From contig JAHEAM010000154.1 of the NCBI GenBank assembly GCA_024642765.1, positions 1-8,338 on the forward strand: a stretch of DNA of 8,338 nt, written 5' to 3'. Position 1 is the stretch's first letter, and every line of letters starts with the position of its first letter. A model generated the notes under the pieces. That model did no database searches. It saw only the letters and a program-made list of their open reading frames with translations, and was not told the DNA's origin. This document shows positions 1 to 6,535 of the stretch, one piece after another. Made by a program: the position numbers and the translations under genes. Source of the DNA: Planctomycetaceae bacterium. Its GTDB lineage: Bacteria; Planctomycetota; Planctomycetia; Pirellulales; Pirellulaceae.

Positions 1-75
1 CGAATTCCAAAAGGTGAAGGCCATTGCGACGTTTATTGGGTCAAGCCCCTAGGTGGAACGGCGCTAACATTATGA
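1..75 (+). CDS. C-terminal fragment of an unidentified protein
   Basis: Frame 1 is open from the left edge and ends at a TGA at 73-75, giving 24 residues that finish with VKPLGGTALTL. The gene's start lies outside the window. I do not recognise the family. Frame 2 is also open, up to a TAG at 50-52, so the choice of frame rests only on the longer reach and the more protein-like residue mix. The gap to kdsA is about 73 bases. Nothing can be said about function. Confidence 0.35.
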   Translation, partial: RIPKGEGHCDVYWVKPLGGTALTL

Positions 76-87
76 ATACTAAACTCC

Positions 88-104
88 AAACCCTTTTTGG
101 GTTT
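88..104 (+). terminator. Possible weak hairpin terminator between the upstream gene and kdsA
   Basis: AAACCC at 88-93 and GGGTTT at 99-104 can form a perfect 6-bp stem around a TTTTT loop, 13 bases after the upstream stop codon. The stem is short, half A/T, and is followed by CTTGCG rather than a T-run, so intrinsic termination would be inefficient. It could also be a chance hairpin or a minor 5' leader structure of kdsA. The rest of 76-148 shows no other convincing signal. Confidence 0.22.
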
Positions 105-148
105 CTTGCGAATAGATAACTAGGTTTGTTTTTTCAGAATTGATCCCC

Positions 149-988
149 ATGAATATTGGCTCTCGCACTGCAACGATCGGCACCACTGTCTTCGGTGCAG
201 ACCAACGACTGGGGTTAATCGCGGGCCCCTGCGTGATCGAAAATCGTGATCTCACTATGCGAATCGCCGAAGCATTGGTTGGGATTGCAAAAACACTGAA
301 TTTGCCATTTATTTTCAAGGCGTCATTTGACAAAGCCAATCGAACCAGTATGGACGCCTTCCGAGGGCTTGGCATCGAGGACGGCTTGAGCGTTTTGCAG
401 GATGTCAGCAACACATTTGGCGTACCGGTGACGACCGACGTTCACGAATCGTGCCAAGTCGCTGAGGTGGCCGAAGTCTGCGAGCTGCTCCAGATTCCAG
501 CCTTTCTTGCGCGACAAACCGATTTGCTGTTGGCAGCGGCGGCAACGGGTCGCGCGGTGAATGTTAAGAAAGGACAATTTATGGCTCCCGCTGACATGAA
601 ATTTGTTTCTGAAAAATTGCAGGCTGGTGGGGCAGACAATATCATGTTGACCGAACGGGGGACCTTTTTTGGATACGGGATGTTGGTTAACGACATGCGG
701 GCGATACCTGAAATGCAGGGGCTAGGGTGTCCAGTCGTTTTTGACGCAACGCATAGCGTGCAGAGGCCCAGCGCAGCGGGCGGTCGCACTGGCGGTGACC
801 GAGAAATGGTTCGTTATTTGGCGGCAGCGGCAGTTGCAGTTGGCTGTGACGCCTTATTTATTGAAACACACCCCGATCCCGATCGTTCACCCAGTGATGG
901 CCCAAACATGGTGCCCCTTGCCCAAATGTCGACCCTAATGAGTAAACTATTACGAATCAAAGACGCTTTGTCTGAACCAAAATCCTAA
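149..988 (+). CDS. kdsA: 3-deoxy-D-manno-octulosonate 8-phosphate synthase (KDO-8-P synthase), metal-dependent class
   Basis: KdsA is the cytoplasmic enzyme that condenses phosphoenolpyruvate with arabinose 5-phosphate to give KDO-8-phosphate, the precursor of the LPS inner-core sugar KDO. The 279-residue protein is full family length. Family motifs appear in order: LIAGPCVIE, FKASFDKANRTS, RGLGIEDGL, PVTTDVHE, NVKKGQFMAP, LTERGTFFGYG, FDATHSVQ, and FIETHPDP running into SPSDGPN. Counting from the ATG at 149, Cys28, His202, Glu239 and Asp250 are spaced 174, 37 and 11 residues apart, exactly as the metal ligands Cys11, His185, Glu222 and Asp233 of the Aquifex aeolicus enzyme. This is therefore the metal-dependent form; the metal-independent E. 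coli type has Asn in place of this Cys. An in-frame TTG at 140 would add three residues; ATG 149 is preferred. Neither start has a clear Shine-Dalgarno site. The next gene starts 3 bases after the stop. Confidence 0.96.
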   Translation: MNIGSRTATIGTTVFGADQRLGLIAGPCVIENRDLTMRIAEALVGIAKTLNLPFIFKASFDKANRTSMDAFRGLGIEDGLSVLQDVSNTFGVPVTTDVHESCQVAEVAEVCELLQIPAFLARQTDLLLAAAATGRAVNVKKGQFMAPADMKFVSEKLQAGGADNIMLTERGTFFGYGMLVNDMRAIPEMQGLGCPVVFDATHSVQRPSAAGGRTGGDREMVRYLAAAAVAVGCDALFIETHPDPDRSPSDGPNMVPLAQMSTLMSKLLRIKDALSEPKS

Positions 989-991
989 ATT

Positions 992-3151
992 ATGAATTTG
1001 AAAACGTTCATGCGTAACAGACGAAAATACAACTGGTTGTTCGTTTTTGCAGTGCTGATGTTGTCGCAAGGTTGCAAACAGGAAGTCGATCCGATGCTCG
1101 ACTCTGTTGAGGCTACCTCTGATTTGATTGACGTCGACCAAGCCGACCGCGCCATCGGATTGGCAACCAGCATTTTAGCCTTTGAGCGAACGGCCTACAT
1201 TGAAAAAACGATTGGAAGTTTGAAACGCTGGGTTGAGAAGAGTGAAGCGAACGCGACCAATTCCAAGGCTGTCGTGGAAGATGACTGGAAACTTCATCCG
1301 GGACTCTCAGAATTGCTCATGACCTTCGGGGAGGTACCAGCCGTTCGCAACATGTCCGAACTTGATTACGTTGCGACTGACGCCTACTATTTGCGACAAT
1401 GCCATTGGCTGCAAAAACTCGGTCAACGCATTGACGAAAAACAAATTATCCCTGCATTCGAGTTGCTTCGATTAGCAAGCAAAAAAGTCGAGCAAACAGA
1501 TGCATCTAAGACAGCTTCGTCTCAGGAACAAGACGAACTCACAACTTTAGTCGGGATGCTCCACCCCCAATTGGACCCAGCCGACCATACAAAATTAGCC
1601 AAGGCTTTCCGTCTGTTTGATTGGGTAACTCGCAACATACACCTAGAAGAAGCCGTTTACCCGACCCCCGAAGAAATTGCCGACCAGTCGCTGGTGGAAG
1701 GTGAAACAACGGGAGAACCATGGACTCTAGGAGTCATAGGTGCTGGCTACAAACGTTCCTTGTATCAAATCTTGCTCTTCGCAAGAGGCGACTACATCGA
1801 GCGGGCTAAGTTATTTATTGCCTTGCTTGCATATCAAGACATTCCGGCAATTATGTTGCAAGTTGATGGCGCTCCATGGTGTGTTGGCGTAAAAATCGCT
1901 GATGAAGTGTACTTGTTCGATACCCATTTGGGTTTGCCGATTCCTGGCAAGGACGATGGGGCAATCGCGACCCTATCGATGGTGCGTGCCGACCCCTCCT
2001 TGCTCGATCGCCTCGATTTAGAAATTAGCGAATCCACGGCCGACAACTCAGACTACTGGGTCAAGCAAAACCAACTAGAAAAATTAGTTGGGCTTGTATA
2101 CATCAACCCCGAATGCGTTTCCAAAAGGATGCGGTATCTCGAACAACGCCTGGTCGGTGACAGCAAATTGAAATTGACGCTCGGGCTCGACGAGTCATTG
2201 GCAGCGTTTTCAAGGATCGATGGCCTTGAAACTAAAATCTGGGACATTGATTTCAAAAACAAAGAGTTTCGCCAAGTTGTCGAAGAGGCTATTAATCGAT
2301 CTCGAACCAATGACTTTGTTCGCGATCAATTAAGTTGGTATTACGAAAACGAAGGATATATTGACGATTTCGTGGCCAGCCGCACTGCGCGAGCGAAATT
2401 TGTCGAAGGCTTTTTTGAATCGGAGCGAAACTCAAGACGCTTGAACGGGATTGAACAGTTTTATGCAATGATGTTTAAAGATTCCCAAATCGATAATTTG
2501 GCCAGCGACATCGACCTTCAATACCAAATTGGAATCGTCGACAAAAGCAACTTAGCTGGATACAACCAAGTCATCAAAGGCGTCCAGCAAAGCATGCGAA
2601 TGGTACGCCGGGACTCCGGGATTTTTTTGGTCGAGTCATTATTTGACAACGGTAACATTGGCACAGCCGCAAATTGGCTCACCAGAATTTCGGAACAAGA
2701 GAATACGGACCGCTGGAAAGGCTCAATCGACTATTTGCAGGGACGAACTCATGAAGCGCGCCGTGAATACGATTTGGCAATGAACGTTTACAAACGCGAC
2801 GCATCTCCCCAAAAACACGGTAACCTTTTACGTCGTCGATTTTTGGCACAATTGACCGAGGAAATCCGCCAGGAGTCTGACGACCAAGTGGAGGACTTGT
2901 CATCCGAAGAGTCTAAAGTGATCGAATCCAATGTAGAAGCGCCAGCAGAATCTCAGGGTGCGGAATCAAATACAAAAGAGGCTGCGAACGAAGATTCGGC
3001 AGAGCCGAAAACCGATGAATCTACATCCGATCAACCAAAAACAGAACAACCAGAATCAACAACTACATCGGACTCGGAAAGCAAGCCGGAAGAAAAACCT
3101 GCGAATCCAGAATCAGATGACGGCAATGACCAATTCGCCCCAAACTTTTAG
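992..3151 (+). CDS. Predicted lipoprotein with a degenerate transglutaminase-like domain and an acidic disordered tail
   Basis: This 719-residue protein has no gene name I recognise. The N-terminus has basic residues (about 8-12), a hydrophobic stretch (about 14-24) and LSQGC with Cys28, which fits a lipoprotein signal peptide, although Ser rather than Leu sits at -3. Residues about 200-320 resemble a transglutaminase-like (papain-fold) core: GDYIERAKLFIALL, then IPAIMLQVDGAPW, then EVYLFDTHLG. In active members the first segment carries the catalytic Cys (as in GDCxxxA) and the second a His (as in HAW). Here those positions are Tyr268 and Ala294; only Asp310 remains. Residues about 545-620 are helical and could be TPR-like. 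From about 624 to 719 the chain is a low-complexity tail rich in Glu, Ser, Asp, Thr, Pro and Gln, probably disordered. The ATG lies 3 bases after the kdsA stop, so co-transcription is likely. A structural or scaffold role outside the cytoplasm is inference. Met7 (1010) is a possible later start. Confidence 0.8.
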   Translation: MNLKTFMRNRRKYNWLFVFAVLMLSQGCKQEVDPMLDSVEATSDLIDVDQADRAIGLATSILAFERTAYIEKTIGSLKRWVEKSEANATNSKAVVEDDWKLHPGLSELLMTFGEVPAVRNMSELDYVATDAYYLRQCHWLQKLGQRIDEKQIIPAFELLRLASKKVEQTDASKTASSQEQDELTTLVGMLHPQLDPADHTKLAKAFRLFDWVTRNIHLEEAVYPTPEEIADQSLVEGETTGEPWTLGVIGAGYKRSLYQILLFARGDYIERAKLFIALLAYQDIPAIMLQVDGAPWCVGVKIADEVYLFDTHLGLPIPGKDDGAIATLSMVRADPSLLDRLDLEISESTADNSDYWVKQNQLEKLVGLVYINPECVSKRMRYLEQRLVGDSKLKLTLGLDESLAAFSRIDGLETKIWDIDFKNKEFRQVVEEAINRSRTNDFVRDQLSWYYENEGYIDDFVASRTARAKFVEGFFESERNSRRLNGIEQFYAMMFKDSQIDNLASDIDLQYQIGIVDKSNLAGYNQVIKGVQQSMRMVRRDSGIFLVESLFDNGNIGTAANWLTRISEQENTDRWKGSIDYLQGRTHEARREYDLAMNVYKRDASPQKHGNLLRRRFLAQLTEEIRQESDDQVEDLSSEESKVIESNVEAPAESQGAESNTKEAANEDSAEPKTDESTSDQPKTEQPESTTTSDSESKPEEKPANPESDDGNDQFAPNF

Positions 3152-3221
3152 TCAGCCAAGTTGCGTATTCGCCGGGCTGCCCATCCGTCATTGCATGGGT
3201 CCACCGCTTTTGGGATAGGCT

Positions 3222-4054
3222 CTAGGCCCATTTGAATTTGGCGCGTGTTAGTCGTTCAAAAGCCTCAATGTATTTTGAACGCGTTCTATCGACTACGTCA
3301 CTGGGAAGTTTTGGAGGTGGCGAATTCTTGTCCCACGTTGTCGTCTCGAGGTACTCTCTCACGAACTGTTTGTCGAACGACGGTTGATTCTTGCCGAGCT
3401 CGTATTGGTCGGCCGGCCAAAATCGTGAACTGTCGGGTGTCAACACTTCATCGATGAGGAGCAGCTCGTCGCCGTGCCAACCGAATTCAAATTTTGTGTC
3501 AGCAAGGATTAGGCCCTGGGATTCGGCATGTTTCGCGGCTCGATTGTAAATATCGATGCTTTTGGCACGAAGTTTTTCGGCCGTCTCTAATCCGAGCCGT
3601 TGCACTACGACTTCAAAGCTAATATTTTCATCGTGGCCCGATTCGGCTTTTGTCGCTGGAGTGAAAAGCGGTTCGTCGAAACGCGCACAATTGGCCAAGC
3701 CCTCGGGTAATTGGTGCCCGCAGACCTCGCCCGTTTTTTGATAATCTTTCCAACCCGATCCAACCAAATAGCCACGCACGACACAATCGTGCGGCCTTCG
3801 AGATAGTCCCTGTTAAGGCCAGCAGGCAATTGGACTTGATCGAGTTCGCCGGAAATCAAATGATTCGGAACGTTTAAAAAGTCAAACCAAAACAGGCTGA
3901 TTTGCGTCAGCACTCGCCCTTTGTCTGGAATAATCGATGGCAAGACCCAATCAAATGCACTGATTCTATCTGTCGCGACCAACAGGAGCACATCTCCCAA
4001 ATCATAAAGGTCACGAACTTTGCCTTGACGTGTTGGCTCGGTTACATTCGTCAA
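3222..4054 (-). pseudogene. purC: SAICAR synthase (phosphoribosylaminoimidazole-succinocarboxamide synthase), frameshifted by an internal deletion
   Basis: PurC joins CAIR and aspartate using ATP in de novo purine synthesis, in the cytoplasm. The 5' part (4054 to 3791, 88 codons) has GKVRDLYDLGD, LLVATDRISAFDWVLP, IPDKGRVLTQIS and FWFDFL. The 3' part (3788 to 3222, 188 codons, in another frame) has DCVVRGYLVGSGWKDYQ, LFTPATKAE, GHDENISFE, LADTKFEFG, LIDEVLTPDSSRFW and SFDKQFVREYL. Intact relatives have about 12 residues (GR-[ST]-M-L-V-[KR]-[KR]...) between LEGR and the CVVRGYL block. Here only two bases remain, so about 34 bases are missing; restoring them gives a normal 288-residue protein. 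Unrepaired, the 5' frame runs on to a stop at 3605. The start is taken as TTG 4054 because GGAG lies 7 bases upstream and the family motif begins soon after; the frame stays open to 4189 but that part looks non-homologous. No other decay is visible, so a recent mutation or a sequence error fits best. Confidence 0.88.
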
Positions 4055-4061
4055 TTCACAT

Positions 4062-4065
4062 CTCC
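4062..4065 (-). promoter_or_regulatory. Shine-Dalgarno site that supports the TTG start of purC
   Basis: On the minus strand GGAG lies 7 bases before TTG 4054, a standard spacing. It is one of the few clear ribosome binding sites in the window and favours this non-ATG start over the upstream in-frame ATG at 4189, which would add 45 residues unlike the N-terminus of PurC. Confidence 0.55.
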
Positions 4066-4141
4066 AGAAATTCGCTCGCCCTGACGATCCGGTTTGGCGA
4101 TTTAATTGCACCCTGAGAATAAAATCCAAGGGTTGGTGTCG

Positions 4142-4159
4142 CCAAATCCAATTTGGATT
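4142..4159. promoter_or_regulatory. Nested palindrome in the purC / GH10-like divergent intergenic region, possible operator
   Basis: Two overlapping perfect inverted repeats share these bases: CCAAAT-cca-ATTTGG (4142-4156) and AATCCAA-t-TTGGATT (4145-4159). They lie in the 156-base region between divergently read genes, 88 bases upstream of the purC TTG and 51 bases upstream of ATG 4211. Such symmetry is typical of binding sites for dimeric repressors, but the sequence matches no operator I can name (it is not PurR-like). A chance A/T-rich palindrome remains possible. I found no convincing -35/-10 pair in the region on either strand. Confidence 0.28.
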
Positions 4160-4210
4160 AAAATTAACGCCGGTTTGTCGTTTTGACAATGACCGTAACG
4201 TTCGGCAAGC

Positions 4211-5689
4211 ATGTCAACCTCAGTCGAGCGAGGAAGGTATTCTGTCGCGTGCCCAAAAAATGAAGGCTTTATCCGAAACGCCAATATGGGAAAAATTGTA
4301 CTTGAATTACCCGGCGATTGGTCGATGGATCGCAGGACGGCTTCGACGATTCACGTAGTCGGCCTCGATGGCTTTCCATGGCCATGTAAAATTGCCAAGG
4401 CCGAATCGACGATTACGATTACCCGCAATCGAGACGAATCGGGACATTTGTTCTTGTCGTATCCATTCGAAAAATTTGGGGAGTTGGTTATCTCAACCGG
4501 AACACTACCCGAATCGGAAGCGCCCTACCGCTTGTTACTCGAATTGGCTCGTGGCACCCTCAACCGTTTGCGGAATTTGGTATCCAATTGGCAGGAAGGC
4601 GGTTTGCCTCCTTCTCAAAGCGTTGCAAACGACTTAACGGCTAGTGTCATTGCGCTTCGAAAATCGGCATTGGCGGAGGATCCAAAAACGTCGGATGAAT
4701 TTGCAAGGCAATCGCTTGAGTTTTCCATGCAATCCATCTTCGATGCCAGCGAACAATTTGGGCAGCATGTTTACCCTATGCGCAGTCAGCATATCAATGT
4801 TCCCAAACATTGGTTAGGGTGCAAGGTCACAGCAAAAGATATCGAAGTTGAAAAGGATTCACTTTCATTTCTAGATATTATTCAAGTGTCTGAGCTGAAC
4901 GAGAACGTTCGTGAGCAAAAAAATATTATCTTAGGACCTTTTCTCGATGCCAGTCCCGGCGGAATGCCCGTTCCATGGCAGGAATTAAGTGATTTCGAAG
5001 AACGACAAGTGTCCGTGGTACGAACCTGTCGAGACGCACTCCATGACCTTCCGGAAAACATCAAGCTCTTGCATGTCGCCAGAGGTCTGAACGGTACGGG
5101 CCATAGATTTTTGAGCTACCCGCAACAACTGCAGCTTACTCTCGATCTACTGGAGGTTATTGAAAATTCGAAACACCGAGTCCCGACATTGGTGAGTTTC
5201 GATTGCCCCTGGGGTGAACGAATGGCTTGGAGCGTCGGCGGCGTCCATCCGTTGCAAATCGCCGATTCGATTTTAAGGCGTGGGGTCGCGCTCTCTATGT
5301 TGGGACTGGACATCTCTTTAGATTATCTGCCGAATGGCAGCTTGCCTCGCGATCCGATTCAATGGCTCGATCTGATTGACGTTTGGTCGCAGCTGGGCTT
5401 ACCGCTCGTTATTTGCTTATGTGCCCCCTCGCAAAACAACACACTGGTTGCCAGCGCAAGTCCTGATCGAATCATCAATTCCATCCGCGAGTCGCAAACT
5501 GACGAACAGATGGAAAAGCTACTGTCAATCGTGATTCCAATGATGCTTGCCCGCCCGAACGTGCATGGAATTGTTTGGACCCAAAGTCGCGATGGAGATG
5601 ATGTTCGTTATTCCAATGGAGGCTTGCTCGACCAAGCCGGTCAAGTCAAACCCATCGCTCGTGTTTTCGCGAACGTGAAGACGTGTTGA
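4211..5689 (+). CDS. GH10-like TIM-barrel protein lacking the usual catalytic glutamates
   Basis: This protein is 492 residues from ATG 4211, or 467 from ATG 4286. The second start (MGKIVLEL) looks more like the N-terminus I expect for this family, and the first 25 residues look non-conserved; neither has a good ribosome binding site. Residues about 27-200 form a beta-rich then helical N-terminal part with YRLLLELARGTLNRLRN. Residues about 235-490 resemble a glycoside hydrolase family 10 barrel: LGPFLDASPGG, LLHVARGLNG, VSFDCPWGERMA, LSMLGLDISLDYLPNG, and an end-of-barrel block HGIVWTQ followed by GLLDQAGQVKP, recalling the GH10 ending with Trp and a KPA-type tail. In active GH10 enzymes the acid/base Glu sits in a VNEAL-type motif and the nucleophile in TELD; here these become RGLNG and LGLDI, so xylanase activity is doubtful. 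No signal peptide is seen, so it is probably cytoplasmic. The fold call is from memory of family motifs. Confidence 0.72.
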   Translation: MSTSVERGRYSVACPKNEGFIRNANMGKIVLELPGDWSMDRRTASTIHVVGLDGFPWPCKIAKAESTITITRNRDESGHLFLSYPFEKFGELVISTGTLPESEAPYRLLLELARGTLNRLRNLVSNWQEGGLPPSQSVANDLTASVIALRKSALAEDPKTSDEFARQSLEFSMQSIFDASEQFGQHVYPMRSQHINVPKHWLGCKVTAKDIEVEKDSLSFLDIIQVSELNENVREQKNIILGPFLDASPGGMPVPWQELSDFEERQVSVVRTCRDALHDLPENIKLLHVARGLNGTGHRFLSYPQQLQLTLDLLEVIENSKHRVPTLVSFDCPWGERMAWSVGGVHPLQIADSILRRGVALSMLGLDISLDYLPNGSLPRDPIQWLDLIDVWSQLGLPLVICLCAPSQNNTLVASASPDRIINSIRESQTDEQMEKLLSIVIPMMLARPNVHGIVWTQSRDGDDVRYSNGGLLDQAGQVKPIARVFANVKTC

Positions 5690-5720
5690 TAAGCGTGGTA
5701 GTTTTCTCTGTTTTAAATAC

Positions 5721-5742
5721 TTCAACTAAACGACGAGTTGAA
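5721..5742 (+). promoter_or_regulatory. Small hairpin overlapping the ribosome-binding region of the methyltransferase gene
   Basis: TTCAACT (5721-5727) and AGTTGAA (5736-5742) are a perfect 7-bp inverted repeat with an 8-base loop, ending 2 bases before the ATG. The right arm overlaps GAAAG (5740-5744), the only purine-rich candidate for a ribosome site. If it folds in mRNA, it could lower translation, but only two of the seven pairs are G-C, so the hairpin would be weak. No known regulator or riboswitch matches. Confidence 0.25.
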
Positions 5743-5744
5743 AG

Positions 5745-6524
5745 ATGAGTTCACTGGAAGATCGCGTCAAACAACAGCAGCAGTACATTGCGAATCAACG
5801 CCAGCAACTGCAGGCTTTGCGCGATCGCGTTGAGCGTCTTGAGCAACTGTGGGAGCATTCAATTAATGACCCGGAGATTCGTTGGCTCTACCAAAATCGC
5901 ACGGAACGTATGGACCCAACAATTCCGATATTCGACAAAGGCCGCGCTGAATTCCATTTAGATCGATATCGATTCGCGAGTGAACGCGTTAAAGGCTTAA
6001 CTGTTGCGGACATTGCGTGCGGGACCGGATATGGCTCGGCGTTTCTTGGGAAAGCAGGCGGTGCCGCGCAAGTTATCGGAATCGACATCTCTTCCGAAGC
6101 GATTGCTTATGCGACAATTCGGCACGGACAAAAAAACGTGCGATTCGAGTGCCGCGATGCATGTGACACAAACTTACCTTCCGCGACATTCGACGCTATT
6201 GTTTCGTTCGAAACGATTGAACATGTCCCCGACGATCGCATGTTAATTGACGAGTTTGCTCGAATCCTCAAGCCCAATGGGATCTTGATGATTAGCACAC
6301 CCAACCAGTGGCCACTTACAATCGCGCCCTATCATGTTCGTGAATACAACTTAGAAAATTTCGAAAACGTTTTCGCCGAACGTTTTGAAATTCTTGAGAT
6401 GCACAACCAGAATTCCGGGACTACGTTTCAGTTCAATCGTGATCAAGCGAAAGGGATTATCGCTACGACTTCCGAAAATTGCGAACTAGCCGAATGCTAT
6501 TTGGCTGTCGTCAAAAGAATTTAG
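5745..6524 (+). CDS. Class I SAM-dependent methyltransferase with an N-terminal coiled coil
   Basis: The 259-residue protein has two parts. Residues about 3-38 are rich in Gln, Arg, Leu and Glu with heptad-like spacing, a likely coiled coil for self-association or partner binding. Residues about 65-200 form a methyltransferase-11-type Rossmann fold: motif I VADIACGTGYGS (87-98), the acidic residue after strand 2 in IGIDIS (111-116), an acidic residue in ECRDACD (135-141), FDAIVSFETIEHV (149-161), then LIDEFARILKPNGILMISTPN (167-187). The later YHVREYNLENF resembles methyltransferases found in sugar and lipid pathways, but the substrate cannot be read from sequence. It lies 55 bases downstream of the GH10-like gene on the same strand and may share its transcript. 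It has no membrane segment. Its end faces the phosphatase gene with only 11 bases between stop codons. Confidence 0.88.
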   Translation: MSSLEDRVKQQQQYIANQRQQLQALRDRVERLEQLWEHSINDPEIRWLYQNRTERMDPTIPIFDKGRAEFHLDRYRFASERVKGLTVADIACGTGYGSAFLGKAGGAAQVIGIDISSEAIAYATIRHGQKNVRFECRDACDTNLPSATFDAIVSFETIEHVPDDRMLIDEFARILKPNGILMISTPNQWPLTIAPYHVREYNLENFENVFAERFEILEMHNQNSGTTFQFNRDQAKGIIATTSENCELAECYLAVVKRI

Positions 6525-6535
6525 CTCCTTGTATT

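Noticed and set aside
442..789. Minus-strand frame of 115 codons within kdsA
   Set aside because: Antisense to strongly conserved KdsA motifs, with no motif of its own.
3180..3199. CCCAT...ATGGG inverted repeat between the convergent lipoprotein gene and purC, as a bidirectional terminator
   Set aside because: Only a 5-bp stem with a 10-base loop and no T-run directly after it on either strand; too weak to call.
2958..3218. An 86-codon + strand frame rich in Asn, Gln, Lys and Arg
   Set aside because: It is the frame-shifted shadow of the acidic Glu/Ser tail of the lipoprotein; its low complexity comes from the same repeated codons.
3605..4189. Reading the two purC pieces as separate small genes or as a programmed frameshift
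   Set aside because: The pieces match consecutive parts of one enzyme, and about 12 conserved residues are missing at the junction, which a ribosomal frameshift could not restore. The sequence downstream of the junction in the first frame is non-homologous shadow.
4184..4190. TTGACA as a -35 box for the GH10-like gene
   Set aside because: No -10-like hexamer occurs at proper spacing before ATG 4211; on the minus strand the overlapping TTGTCA is followed only by a poor TAATTT.
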